Shown: one piece after another, positions 33,775 to 42,538 of the stretch | Position numbering within the stretch: the first letter of the stretch is position 1 | How the letters are laid out: every line of letters begins with the position of its first letter | Assembly (NCBI GenBank): GCA_910587545.1 | Contig: CAJUMI010000005.1 | Location: forward strand, 1 to 43,857 | Direction of reading: 5' to 3' | Source of the DNA: an uncultured Muribaculaceae bacterium | GTDB taxonomy: Bacteria; Bacteroidota; Bacteroidia; Bacteroidales; Muribaculaceae | DNA: 43,857 nt | Notes under the pieces: generated by a model | Databases searched by the model: none | Seen by the model: only the letters and a program-made list of their open reading frames with translations | Told to the model about the DNA's origin: nothing | Program-made: the position numbers and the translations under genes

Positions 33775-35180
33775 ATATCGGAAAAAAAATAGACAGACTG
33801 CGTCAGCGTGCGGTCATGATGTGGCAGTACGGCACAGTCGGCGTTTGGAGTGAACGGACTGACGGATTTAAAGTCAAACTGATTAAAACTTTAAATCTGT
33901 CGGTGAGGTCGTTTATGAGCGCCGATATCCAGTCGCAAGCCTGCGCCATGACTTATCGCACGATGCTCGCGATCGTTCCGGCGCTGGCGATGCTTTTCGC
34001 GCTCGGGCGAGGTTTCGGACTTCAGACATTGCTTGAGACCGAGCTTTATTCGATTTTTCACGCTCAGCGCGAAGCCATCAGTCGCATGCTCGCATTTGTC
34101 GATTCTTATCTCAACCAGGCGAGCGAGGGCATATTCGTCGGCATTGGCATTCTCTTCCTGCTCTGGACATTGATCTCTCTTGTCAGCAGTGTCGAAGACA
34201 ACTTCAATAATATCTGGGGAGTGAAGCAGGGTCGCAGCATCTGGCGAAAGGTGACCGACTACACCGCGATGTTGCTGATACTTCCTGTGCTTATGATCTG
34301 TGCCGGCGGCCTTAACATACTGTTGTCTACAACACTCAACGCCGTTTTTCATTTCAAATTTCTGACGCCGCTGATCAGCGTTTTTATCGAAGCCGGATCG
34401 TGGGTATTCACCTGGCTGTTCTTCACTGCAGTCTATATGCTGATACCCAATGTCAAGGTGAAGTTTGGCAACGCGTTCATCGCGGGCGTCATAGCCGGAA
34501 CAGGATTCCTGATACTTCAATGGATCTTTGTCTCAGGGCAGATGTATGTCGCCAAATATAATGCGATATACGGCAGTGTGTCATTTATTCCGTTGATGCT
34601 GATATGGCTTCAGTTGGTGTGGGTTATCACTCTGTCGGGAGCTGTGCTCTGTTACGCATCACAGAATATTTTTGAATTTGACTTCAAGGATGATGTCGAT
34701 CTTATATCGTTGCGCTACCGCGAGAAAGTGATCATGGCCGTGGCGGTGGTGATCGCGCGCCGCTTTGCTGCGTCAGAGCCGCCGTTGACCGAACGTGACA
34801 TTATCGTCGGCTATCATCTGCCCTCACGGCTTGTCGGCACGGCGGTCAATACTCTCGTGACGGCCGGGTTGATCTCTCGCGTCGTCATTGACGGCAAGAA
34901 AGAGATCTATGGACTTCAGCCGTCGATTGATATTGATAAAATAACGGTATCGCTTGTCCGCGACCGTCTTGAGGCTCTGGGACGCCACGGTTTCATACCG
35001 TCGTTCGACACGATGTTTTCAGGAGTGGTCGATATCTATAACAAGATGACCGCATGTCTTAATCAATTTGCCGGAGATGTCAGGCTTGTTGATCTCGAAA
35101 TAGATGATCTCCGGTGTGTCAACGGCAAGTATGGTCTGCGTCATACATCAGACAGCAATGACAGTCTAACCAATTTTTAA
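33771..35180 (+). CDS. YihY/BrkB family inner-membrane protein with C-terminal winged-helix-like domain
   Basis: A 469-residue protein. The central 280 residues carry six membrane helices and the YihY/BrkB hallmarks: CAMTYRTMLAIVPALAMLFAL at the first helix, NFNNIWGVKQGRSIWRKVTDY after the third, and SFIPLMLIWLQLVWVITLSGA near the end. The family was once called RNase BN; its true role is unsettled, and transport has been suggested. About 150 C-terminal residues are soluble, with a stretch that resembles a winged helix (TERDIIVGYHLPSRLVGTAV then NTLVTAGLISRVV). The ATGA overlap with the channel gene indicates coupled translation and perhaps a shared function. Confidence 0.9.
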   Translation: MNIGKKIDRLRQRAVMMWQYGTVGVWSERTDGFKVKLIKTLNLSVRSFMSADIQSQACAMTYRTMLAIVPALAMLFALGRGFGLQTLLETELYSIFHAQREAISRMLAFVDSYLNQASEGIFVGIGILFLLWTLISLVSSVEDNFNNIWGVKQGRSIWRKVTDYTAMLLILPVLMICAGGLNILLSTTLNAVFHFKFLTPLISVFIEAGSWVFTWLFFTAVYMLIPNVKVKFGNAFIAGVIAGTGFLILQWIFVSGQMYVAKYNAIYGSVSFIPLMLIWLQLVWVITLSGAVLCYASQNIFEFDFKDDVDLISLRYREKVIMAVAVVIARRFAASEPPLTERDIIVGYHLPSRLVGTAVNTLVTAGLISRVVIDGKKEIYGLQPSIDIDKITVSLVRDRLEALGRHGFIPSFDTMFSGVVDIYNKMTACLNQFAGDVRLVDLEIDDLRCVNGKYGLRHTSDSNDSLTNF

Positions 35181-35193
35181 AACATAAAAATCG

Positions 35194-35574
35194 ATGATTA
35201 TGAAAAAAGTAATTTCAACCAAAGCCGCACCCGGAGCAATCGGCCCCTATAGCCAGGCCATCGACACCGGATCGTTTGTCTATGCCTCAGGTCAGATACC
35301 TCTCAATCCCGAGACCGGTGAGATCCCGGAGGGGATCACAGCCCAGACTGAGCAGTCTCTTGCCAATGTGAAGGCTATTCTTGCCGAAGCCGGACTTTCG
35401 GTCGACAATGTGGTCAAGACTACGGTTTTCCTTGCCGATATGAATGATTTTGCCGCTATGAACGAGGTTTACGGCAAGGTGTTTACCGAGCCTTATCCGG
35501 CGCGTTCGGCTGTAGCAGTCAAGACTCTGCCCAAAAACGTACTGGTTGAGATCGAGGTTATCGCCCTTAGATAA
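35194..35574 (+). CDS. ridA: RidA family 2-iminobutanoate/2-iminopropanoate deaminase
   Basis: A 126-residue protein that hydrolyses reactive enamine and imine intermediates made by PLP enzymes. It has the full YjgF/YER057c/UK114 signature: GPYSQAI near the N-terminus, VYASGQIPLNPETGE, AQTEQSLANVKAILAEAG, and the C-terminal PARSAVAVKTLPKNVLVEIE, which includes the substrate-binding Arg. The start is MIMKK at 35194, or MKK at 35200. It follows the YihY gene by 13 nt, so it may share that transcript. Its 3' end overlaps folC (minus strand) by 8 nt. Confidence 0.95.
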   Translation: MIMKKVISTKAAPGAIGPYSQAIDTGSFVYASGQIPLNPETGEIPEGITAQTEQSLANVKAILAEAGLSVDNVVKTTVFLADMNDFAAMNEVYGKVFTEPYPARSAVAVKTLPKNVLVEIEVIALR

Positions 35575-36847
35575 GCGCCATAAGGTCGGCGACCACGAAA
35601 GTGCTGCCGCCGACAAAGACAATATCGCCCTCTTTCGCCTGAGAGAGGGCGTTTTCATACCCATCCCTGACGCTTCCGAATGTCAGACCTGTTTTTCCGG
35701 CCGCCGATGCGGCGGCAGCAAGAGCATTATGGTCGAGGCCGCGCTCGACCGACGGTCTGACGAAATAATATCGGGCTTTGTCGGGCATCATCTTCAGGAT
35801 CCCCGACACGTCCTTGTCATTGACAAAGCCGATCACCATGTGCAGGCGGTCGCCGTAAGCCGACAGCCGCTCCGCCAGATAAGACCAGCCGCCGACATTA
35901 TGTCCGGTGTCGCATATCACGGTCGGATTTTCTCTGACCTTCATCCAGCGCCCGGCGAGGCCGGTCAGACGGCACACGTTGCTGAAACCCGCGGCCACCG
36001 CTTCTGAAGAGATGTTGTAGCCGAGTTGGCAAAGGCTGTCGATCGAGCAGAGTATCGTAGATGCGTTTTTCAGTTGGCAGTCGCCGCAGAGTTCGCCGGT
36101 CAGGTCTCCGTATAGCGTAGCATGATATGATATGTGATCGTCATGCAGCTCTGCATGCTCATAGCCTATAAGGTCATCGGCATAACAGATCGGCGCATGT
36201 CGCCTTGCGGCCGTGTCGGCAAATACCTCTCTGACCGCTCCGCCCGACTCTCCGATGACGACTGGCACTCCCTCTTTGATAATACCCGCCTTCTCGGTGG
36301 CGATGGCTTCGGGGGTGTGTCCCAACAGGGCGGTATGGTCAAGGGATATATTGGTGATGACGCTCAGATCGGGCGTGATGATGTTTGTGCTGTCAAGCCG
36401 ACCCCCGAGTCCGACCTCGATCACCGCCACGTCGACATTGCTTTTTTCGAAATACTCGAACGCCATTATCGTCGTAAGTTCGAAAAACGACGGTTTCAGT
36501 TCGTTGCCGCCGTTTGACAGGTAGCGGCCGACGAAATCTACGACTGCTTCGCGGCTGATCATCCGGCCGTCGATACGGATGCGTTCGCGGAAGTCTGTCA
36601 GATGGGGCGAGGTGAACAGCCCGGTCTTGTATCCGGCCGACTGCAGGACTGCGGCCAGCGTATGGGCTGTCGAGCCTTTGCCGTTGGTGCCTCCGACGTG
36701 GATCGTACGCAGACGCAGATGGGGGTTCCCGAACTTAGCGCTAAGCGCTCTGACGGTGTCGAGGCCTGGTTTGTATGCTCCTGCACCGATCGACTGAAAC
36801 ATCGGCACCTGGGTGTATAAGAAATCAAGAGTTTCCTGATAATTCAT
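35567..36847 (-). CDS. folC: Bifunctional folylpolyglutamate synthase / dihydrofolate synthase
   Basis: A 426-residue Mur-ligase-like enzyme that adds glutamate to dihydropteroate and folates, using ATP. The P-loop is VGGTNGKGSTAHTL, followed by GLFTSPHLTDFRERIRIDG (folate and metal contact region) and VGLGGRLDSTN. NISLDHTALLG and IIKEGVPVVIGE continue the central domain. The C-terminal ligase domain shows GRWMKV and ICDTGHNVGGWSYLAERL. It ends 8 nt inside convergent ridA. The chromate transporter gene 36852-37424 ends 4 nt before this ATG, so they form an operon. Confidence 0.95.
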   Translation of the reverse strand: MNYQETLDFLYTQVPMFQSIGAGAYKPGLDTVRALSAKFGNPHLRLRTIHVGGTNGKGSTAHTLAAVLQSAGYKTGLFTSPHLTDFRERIRIDGRMISREAVVDFVGRYLSNGGNELKPSFFELTTIMAFEYFEKSNVDVAVIEVGLGGRLDSTNIITPDLSVITNISLDHTALLGHTPEAIATEKAGIIKEGVPVVIGESGGAVREVFADTAARRHAPICYADDLIGYEHAELHDDHISYHATLYGDLTGELCGDCQLKNASTILCSIDSLCQLGYNISSEAVAAGFSNVCRLTGLAGRWMKVRENPTVICDTGHNVGGWSYLAERLSAYGDRLHMVIGFVNDKDVSGILKMMPDKARYYFVRPSVERGLDHNALAAAASAAGKTGLTFGSVRDGYENALSQAKEGDIVFVGGSTFVVADLMALI

Positions 36848-36851
36848 TTCT

Positions 36852-37424
36852 TTAGAACAATATATAGCCTGCGATGCCTGCGCAGACGATGATGAGTATG
36901 GGATGGACTTTGGTCAGCAGATTGACCGCGAGAGCGACCGCGGCGAGGCTGACGCTTTTGATTATGTCGGGGTCAGTGGTCCCGAAGTTCTCGCCGTTCA
37001 TAAGTATGAGCGCGGCAGATGCGATAAGGCCTATCACGACGGGGCGCAGACCGTTGAACACTCCTTTGATCATCACGCTGTCGCGGTGGCGGCGAATGTA
37101 GTGGCTCGCGTATCTTACAAGCAGAAACGACGGCAGGATCACGACGAGCGTGCAGATGATCGAACCGAGTATGCCCCATAACGGTGATGCCGCGGATCCG
37201 AACGAATGCATCGGTGCCACGTAACCTATGTATGTGGCCGAATTTATACCTATCGGGCCGGGGGTCATCTGTGAGATGGCGACGATGTCGGTGAACATTT
37301 TTTCAGTTATCCAGCCCGGAGTGACGATCTCGTTTTCGATCAGAGCCAGCATGGCGTAGCCCCCGCCGAAACCGAAGAACCCTATTTTCAGATAACTCCA
37401 GATCAGTTTGAGATAGATCATCAT
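36852..37424 (-). CDS. Chromate transporter, short-chain CHR half (second)
   Basis: A 190-residue membrane protein that corresponds to one half of ChrA. The CHR signature is near the N-terminus: LKIGFFGFGGGYAMLALIE, followed by FTDIVAISQMTPGPIGINSA. Five or six helices follow. It overlaps the upstream CHR half by 4 nt (ATGA, 37421-37424), so the two are expected to form a heterodimer as in other short-chain CHR pairs. Export of chromate is the studied activity of the family, but the natural substrate in an anaerobe may be another anion. It precedes folC by 4 nt. Confidence 0.9.
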   Translation of the reverse strand: MMIYLKLIWSYLKIGFFGFGGGYAMLALIENEIVTPGWITEKMFTDIVAISQMTPGPIGINSATYIGYVAPMHSFGSAASPLWGILGSIICTLVVILPSFLLVRYASHYIRRHRDSVMIKGVFNGLRPVVIGLIASAALILMNGENFGTTDPDIIKSVSLAAVALAVNLLTKVHPILIIVCAGIAGYILF

Positions 37425-38020
37425 GACTCGGCCTCACCCCCTTTCTTGTGCTGACTGTTGGCTTTGACGCTGCGGTGGAGCAGATACCATCCGCCGAGCC
37501 CGCCAAGCACGATGTATAAAATAGGATTGGAGATGAACGGCAGTTTTGACCATATCAGCAGAGCGACAGCGGCGGGGATCCAGACCGTTTTCCAGTTGAT
37601 GCCGGCCGAGCGGGCCGAAGTGATTACGGGAGCGACGATCAGAGCCACTACGACCGGACGGATGCCCTTGAAGATACTCGATATTACAGGATTGTTGGTG
37701 ATCAGGTCGGGAGTCAGAAATATCGCTATCGCCAATATGATCAGGAAACTCGGAGCGATGGTTCCGGCTGCGGCGCAGACGCTGCCTTTCATGCCGCGCA
37801 GTTTGTCGCCTACGGCAACCGAGATATTGACCGCCAAAATGCCCGGAAGAGACTGGGCTACCGCGAGCAGATCGAGAAACTCCTTGCGGTCGATCCAATG
37901 ATATTTGTCGACGATCTCACGCTCGATGATGCTGATCATAGCCCACCCGCCGCCAAAGGTGAATGCTCCGATCTTGAAGAATGTAGCGAACAAGCGCCCC
38001 AATGATGATGTCTGTTGCAT
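37421..38020 (-). CDS. Chromate transporter, short-chain CHR half (first)
   Basis: A 199-residue CHR half starting MQQTSSLGRLFATFFKIGAF at 38020. The open frame reaches 38239, but that part runs through a terminator and the end of the next gene and lacks family character. The CHR signature is FTFGGGWAMISIIEREIVDK, then FLDLLAVAQSLPGILAVNIS, where the usual PGP is PGI. The start lies 21 nt downstream of a clear promoter -7 element. It overlaps the second CHR half by 4 nt. Together with folC this makes a three-gene transcript. Confidence 0.9.
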   Translation of the reverse strand: MQQTSSLGRLFATFFKIGAFTFGGGWAMISIIEREIVDKYHWIDRKEFLDLLAVAQSLPGILAVNISVAVGDKLRGMKGSVCAAAGTIAPSFLIILAIAIFLTPDLITNNPVISSIFKGIRPVVVALIVAPVITSARSAGINWKTVWIPAAVALLIWSKLPFISNPILYIVLGGLGGWYLLHRSVKANSQHKKGGEAES

Positions 38021-38041
38021 TTGTCGAATATTTTCCACCGA

Positions 38042-38072
38042 CAAAATTACGCAATTATTTCGATACGGCAAA
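38042..38072 (-). promoter_or_regulatory. Promoter of the chromate transporter-folC operon
   Basis: Minus strand TTTG at 38069-38072, a 19-nt spacer, and TAATTTTG at 38042-38049, a full consensus match. The -33 abuts the terminator stem of the preceding gene. Confidence 0.75.
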
Positions 38073-38110
38073 TCGCCCCTGCCGGCCGGACATGCGGCTG
38101 ACAGGGGCGA
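38073..38110 (-). terminator. Terminator after the 560-residue TonB-domain gene
   Basis: A 9-bp stem TCGCCCCTG / CAGGGGCGA (38102-38110 with 38073-38081) 25 nt beyond the stop codon, followed on the minus strand by TTTG. The T-run is short, and it doubles as the -33 of the next promoter. Confidence 0.6.
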
Positions 38111-38135
38111 CAAACGCCGAGTGCTTATCGGTTGT

Positions 38136-39818
38136 TTATTTTTCAGGCACTTTGAAGTAGACTGTAATATTTTGTGAAGTTGCGACCGGTTTGCCGTTTT
38201 TGAACGCAGGTATCCATTTCGGCATCTTTTCGACCACACGAAGTGCTTCCAGCGAGAGTGTCGTGTTACAAATTAATTCAACATTGGGATTCTTTCCGGA
38301 ACCGTCATGCCCGATAGTAATGCTGACAGGAACGCATTTGAACTGATCATTGTTGACAGCGTCAATGATTTCGTCGGTGTAGTTTATGTTCTTGACGAAC
38401 CAGTCATTCATAGCGTCTTCTCCACCCGGAAATTCTGCCCTTATATCGACATCCACCATACTATAGACATTGTTGTCGGCATCCTCGTCAGATGTTTTGA
38501 CTTTGGCTGCGATTTTGGCTCTTTCTTCGGACGGAAGGACAAAAGAGATCCAAGCCCATGATTTTGCGCATACCTCATGACCGTCTGCCATTGCCGGCAC
38601 CCATTTGGGCATGGATTTGACGAGTCTGATGGCTTCTTTCCGAAGCGAGGGATCATTTGAACTCCTGTCATTGACGATAATGTCGTCTATTGATCCGTCG
38701 GCCATGACCGTAAAGTCAAGAATGACTTTGCCTTGAATTCCTTTCTTCTTAGCCTGCGCGGGATATTTCAGATTATCTTTGATCCATCTCTCTTGAGCCG
38801 TATATGAATGTTCGCCGGGGAATTGGGGCCACCGATCAAGTATGGATAAGGCATTGGCAGGATATATCCGTTGGTTGTAGGGAATATCAAGCCGGTTGAT
38901 CGAGTCAGCCGTAGCCTGTTTTTTAATGCGCCATGCTTTGTTGCCATTGAGAGCTTCGAGTGCTTTTTCAGATACCTGAGGCAGTTCCTGCATGCCGTGG
39001 GCTTCGAGCCACTCTTTGCGGCGGTTGATCTCTTCGAGCGTTTCGTCGTTGATGTCGGGAAGTATGCCGGTATAGGTCCGGTATCGGGTCGGGAAATTGA
39101 ATTGCGAGCCGCGTTTCTTATCGGCATTTTCAGCGTAGACCATCAGTGGATCGGGGTTCTCTCCGTAGCTGAAATTATCAAGCAGCAGGCGCATGTATTC
39201 GTCCTTGTGTTCATACCCTTTGTCGGTGAGAGCTATTTTCAGATACATGGCCGGGTGAGCTGCTTTCTGGAGATAGATACCTATGCAATGTCTGTATCGG
39301 CTCAGAAGATCTTTCGAGAAGTCAAATTCGTAGACTGCCACAGTATCGGCATTGGCCCGGTGCAGCATGTCTCTGTCGTCAATGATCTCGAACAGCGGAT
39401 TGACATCAAGTTCCATATTGTCACGGATGTTGCGGAGTTCGAGTTCCATGAAGGCCGCATTACGGATGAAGGGCATAAGTAAGCCATGCCGTGAGATGTC
39501 ATGAATAATGAATGCGGCTTCCATATTATCGGCTTCCAGTATAGCTCCTACCGGGATATACTCAACATCTATAGTCCCCTGCCAGCGAGGATTGATGTTG
39601 TTGGGTCCGAGATCTTCATGCCCCCTGATATCAACAATACTGAAGCTATCAGGTTTGGTTATTGTGACATCAAAATTGTCCTTGAGGTTGGAAATAAACT
39701 GTTCGTATTGTCTGAGCTGACGCTGTTGTAGGGTTGTTCCTGTGTCGCTTGGGTTGGCGGAGGCTGTAATGGCGGAGGCAAAAAATATGGCGCCGAATAG
39801 TATTTTTATTGAGTTCAT
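38136..39818 (-). CDS. Secreted protein with two C-terminal TonB domains (560 aa)
   Basis: The protein has a signal peptide (MNSIKILFGAIFFASAITASA) but no membrane anchor like that of classical TonB. The first 320 residues form a region I do not recognise. TonB-type C-terminal domains follow at about 335-430 (opening with FPGEHSYTAQERWIKDNLKY, then GKVILDFTVMADGSIDDI and AIRLVKSMPKWVPA) and about 465-560 (AEFPGGEDAMNDWFVKN, then ALRVVEKMPKWIPAFKNGK). Bacteroidota have many TonB-domain proteins, not all energy transducers. It is the last gene of a likely operon with the 263-residue TonB-domain gene (30 nt upstream) and the TPR lipoprotein gene. Confidence 0.85.
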   Translation of the reverse strand: MNSIKILFGAIFFASAITASANPSDTGTTLQQRQLRQYEQFISNLKDNFDVTITKPDSFSIVDIRGHEDLGPNNINPRWQGTIDVEYIPVGAILEADNMEAAFIIHDISRHGLLMPFIRNAAFMELELRNIRDNMELDVNPLFEIIDDRDMLHRANADTVAVYEFDFSKDLLSRYRHCIGIYLQKAAHPAMYLKIALTDKGYEHKDEYMRLLLDNFSYGENPDPLMVYAENADKKRGSQFNFPTRYRTYTGILPDINDETLEEINRRKEWLEAHGMQELPQVSEKALEALNGNKAWRIKKQATADSINRLDIPYNQRIYPANALSILDRWPQFPGEHSYTAQERWIKDNLKYPAQAKKKGIQGKVILDFTVMADGSIDDIIVNDRSSNDPSLRKEAIRLVKSMPKWVPAMADGHEVCAKSWAWISFVLPSEERAKIAAKVKTSDEDADNNVYSMVDVDIRAEFPGGEDAMNDWFVKNINYTDEIIDAVNNDQFKCVPVSITIGHDGSGKNPNVELICNTTLSLEALRVVEKMPKWIPAFKNGKPVATSQNITVYFKVPEK

Positions 39819-39848
39819 GGTTGAGGTGTATTATCGGTTTTAGAATAA

Positions 39849-40640
39849 TTATCTGTCTTTGGCAAGCCGGAATGTCACCGGAACGACGAACGTTGTCTTA
39901 ACAGGATTGCCACGGTTATATCCTGGTTCCCAACGGGGCATCGATCGGATCAGCCGCAATGCTTCATTGTCAAGACTTGCTGTTACACCCTTCTTGATCT
40001 TGGGATCTTCGACAGATCCGGTCTCGGAGATTACAAATTCAACGATCACCTTGCCTTCGATTTTTGCTTTCACGGCTTCAGCAGGGTAGATGGTGTTGTC
40101 AGCGATCCATTTATACATGGCTTCGGATCCGCCGGGATATTCCGGCAGCTTAGGAACGGAAGACATCTTATAAGGTTCATTGAGCCAGTTCATGTAGGGG
40201 TTACGTAAAACTATATTGCAGTCGCGTTTGAGATTTTTGATTCTGAACGATACTGGTTTTGTGAAACGGGCATTGACCGTTTTGCCTTTGCTTGTGGCCG
40301 GTTTCCATTTCGGCATGGACTCGAACAGTCGGACGGCCTCTTTGACAAACATTTTCTCTCTGCTGTCAGGATAATTCACCTTAGCGTCGCATATAGATCC
40401 GTCAGATCGTACGACAAAATCGACGACCAGTATCGCTTCTGTTCCGTCTTTCAAGGCTTTTTCGGGATATACCATGTTGTGTTCCATCCAGTCGTTCATC
40501 GCCTGATCGCCTCCCGGAAATTCTGGCAACTTTTCAAGCATTGAATATGACAATATGGCATCATCGTTCCGTGATGTCGGAGACGCTGTAATCCAATGCG
40601 ATGAAAGCAGGATTATACATAAAAAAACTGTTGTCTTCAT
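39849..40640 (-). CDS. Secreted protein with two TonB C-terminal domains (263 aa)
   Basis: A 263-residue protein with a signal peptide (MKTTVFLCIILLSSHWITAS) and almost nothing but two TonB-type domains. The first, about residues 38-135, shows LPEFPGGDQAMNDWMEHNMV, ILVVDFVVRSDGSICDAKV and LFESMPKWKPATSKGK. The second, about 165-263, shows LPEYPGGSEAMYKWIADNTI, GKVIVEFVISETGSVEDPKI and LIRSMPRWEPGYNRGNPV. It lacks the Pro-rich linker and membrane helix of an energy-coupling TonB, so it probably acts as a periplasmic binding or scaffold protein. It lies between the TPR lipoprotein gene (44 nt) and the larger two-domain protein (30 nt). Confidence 0.88.
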   Translation of the reverse strand: MKTTVFLCIILLSSHWITASPTSRNDDAILSYSMLEKLPEFPGGDQAMNDWMEHNMVYPEKALKDGTEAILVVDFVVRSDGSICDAKVNYPDSREKMFVKEAVRLFESMPKWKPATSKGKTVNARFTKPVSFRIKNLKRDCNIVLRNPYMNWLNEPYKMSSVPKLPEYPGGSEAMYKWIADNTIYPAEAVKAKIEGKVIVEFVISETGSVEDPKIKKGVTASLDNEALRLIRSMPRWEPGYNRGNPVKTTFVVPVTFRLAKDR

Positions 40641-40684
40641 CGAGCGGTTAATTTAGAAAGGTTAAACAATAAGATACCGGAGTG

Positions 40685-42316
40685 TCACAAATATGAGAGG
40701 AACATATCGCTGTCGGCCGACGGAGATGTCTCGATTTGTTTCTTTATGCGGTGGCGCATGGTGCGGAGCGCGTTGGGTGACTTGATGTCAAGGATGACAG
40801 TTATCGACTGGTTGGAGAAGCCGGCGAAGGAGAGCAGGACGAATTTGAGGTTGCGGTCCGTGAAGTCAGGATAGGCCTTGCGGAATTTCGCCATGATGCC
40901 GTCGAAGTGGTTGTTGACAAATTTCTCGATCTCGGACAGGGCTTCGTCGGTGCGGAACGTGGATATCAGTCTTGATACATTTTTGCCCAAGAGCGCATAT
41001 CCGTCGTTGGAGTCGGGCACACAGCCGGCGATCTCACAGATTGTGTTGATTATCGCATAATGGTCGGAAGCGGATTCCCGGAAGCGGCTGTCGTGTCTGT
41101 CGATGAGGCCGCGGAGGTGTTCGATGTCCGACAACAAGGAATCGTTGCGATAGCCTTTCTCTTTGAGGCGGTGTCTGTATATGATTACGACCGTGACTGT
41201 CAGGTCTGAGATCAGTATCGCGATCACTATCCACGCCGACAGCCTGACGCGGGTGGAGCGCAGTTCGTTGTTGCGGTTTTCAGATTGCTGCCTGTAGTAT
41301 TCGCTGACTATGGACGTATAGGGGTGTGTCAGCAGATAATGACGGGAAGATGCGTAGTTGTTGAAGAAGTATAGGAAAGAACTGTAGGCTTTGCGATAGT
41401 TGTCAGTGCGGGCGGCAAGGATCGCTTCACTAAGTTTCAGCTGTGCGCTGTCGTTTTGTTCGAAAGCATATATGTGGGCTTCTCCGAGAGCGTCGGCCGC
41501 AGATCTGTAGTCGCCGATAAAACTGAGCAGACGCGAGCGTTGCGAAAATTCGGCCGATGTCAGGCCGTTGGTGCAGGCCGCCACGGAGTCGATGTGAGTG
41601 AGAGCGAGGCTATAGTTGCGCTGCTTGGTGTATATATCTGCCATGAGCCGGTGATAGGCCGCATTGAAGGCCGGCGCGTCGGTGAAGCATGTGTCTGAGC
41701 GTATGGATGAAAGGAATGCCAATGCGCTGTCGCTGCGGTTGAGCGATATGAGGGCTTCGGCTAATGACAGTTTTTCACGCAGGGCATGCGACGGTCGGGC
41801 TGCTTTGTCAAAATATATCCGGGCGGAGTCGGCATATTCGAGGTGTTTGGATTCGACGAAAAGAGAGCTGTAGATGTCGGCCTGTTCGCGGTAGGCCATG
41901 GCGAGATAGAACATGTTGCCGGCCGCGGCCGCCTTTTCCGTGGTTTCGATCAGTGAGATCAGTGCGCCGGCGTAATCGCGGTTATAGCCTTTGATTACAC
42001 CGTTATAAAACAATGCCTGTATCTCGAGGCTGTCACCGCGTCCGCGGAAGTAGTCGGCAGCCATCGAAGTGAGGGAATCGTTATGAAATCGCCTGAATGT
42101 CTTTTCATTTGCCTTGGCGAGCAGCAAGGTATGCCACGCTTGTATAGCCTGCGATTCGTCGTGACTGTCGAGTGTGTCAAGGAGTGCCAGAGCCGAGTCG
42201 GGGCAGACAGCCATCAGAGAGTCGGCGAGCATCAGCCTGTCGTGGACGATGCCGCCATGATTACACGCGGCCAGCAATAATGTGAATGATAATATGACGC
42301 TTACGAGGTGTTTCAT
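40685..42316 (-). CDS. TPR lipoprotein sensor with transmembrane helix and C-terminal HTH-like domain
   Basis: A 543-residue protein counted from MKHLVSVILSFTLLLAAC, a lipoprotein signal with lipobox LAAC. I prefer this start because the promoter -7 element ends 6 nt upstream; an ATG at 42343 lies before it. About 330 residues of tetratricopeptide-like helices follow. A single membrane helix (LSAWIVIAILISDLTVTVVI) lies near residue 360-380, then a coiled coil and a C-terminal region (YPDFTDRNLKFVLLSFAGFS, NALRTMRHRIKKQI) that resembles a LuxR-type helix-turn-helix. This plan is common in Bacteroidota as a one-component membrane regulator. The two TonB-domain genes downstream may be its targets. 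Confidence 0.75.
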   Translation of the reverse strand: MKHLVSVILSFTLLLAACNHGGIVHDRLMLADSLMAVCPDSALALLDTLDSHDESQAIQAWHTLLLAKANEKTFRRFHNDSLTSMAADYFRGRGDSLEIQALFYNGVIKGYNRDYAGALISLIETTEKAAAAGNMFYLAMAYREQADIYSSLFVESKHLEYADSARIYFDKAARPSHALREKLSLAEALISLNRSDSALAFLSSIRSDTCFTDAPAFNAAYHRLMADIYTKQRNYSLALTHIDSVAACTNGLTSAEFSQRSRLLSFIGDYRSAADALGEAHIYAFEQNDSAQLKLSEAILAARTDNYRKAYSSFLYFFNNYASSRHYLLTHPYTSIVSEYYRQQSENRNNELRSTRVRLSAWIVIAILISDLTVTVVIIYRHRLKEKGYRNDSLLSDIEHLRGLIDRHDSRFRESASDHYAIINTICEIAGCVPDSNDGYALLGKNVSRLISTFRTDEALSEIEKFVNNHFDGIMAKFRKAYPDFTDRNLKFVLLSFAGFSNQSITVILDIKSPNALRTMRHRIKKQIETSPSADSDMFLSYL

Positions 42317-42322
42317 CGCTTG

Positions 42323-42354
42323 CAAAATTAGGCAATAATCCAAGCGTCACCAAA
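42323..42354 (-). promoter_or_regulatory. Promoter of the TPR regulator-TonB operon
   Basis: Minus strand TTTG at 42351-42354, a 20-nt spacer, and TAATTTTG at 42323-42330, a full consensus match. The -7 ends 6 nt before the chosen ATG, so the mRNA is probably leaderless. Confidence 0.75.
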
Positions 42355-42538
42355 AAAACAGGGCATTTTCGGCGTTACATCTGCCGAACCGGTATTTTAT
42401 TAAATATCAGATATGCAGCGAGTTGTGCTTGTGTGATCTGCGGAAATTCGTTACATATACCAATGCTGTGGATAATAACTTGATTATTAATTGGTTATGT
42501 AATTATTTAATTATAAGATATTTATGAAAATAAGCATA

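Noticed and set aside
38021..38239. A longer N-terminus for the first chromate transporter half
   Set aside because: The extension crosses a promoter, a terminator stem and the 3' end of the TonB-domain gene; the CHR family starts near MQQTSSLG at 38020.
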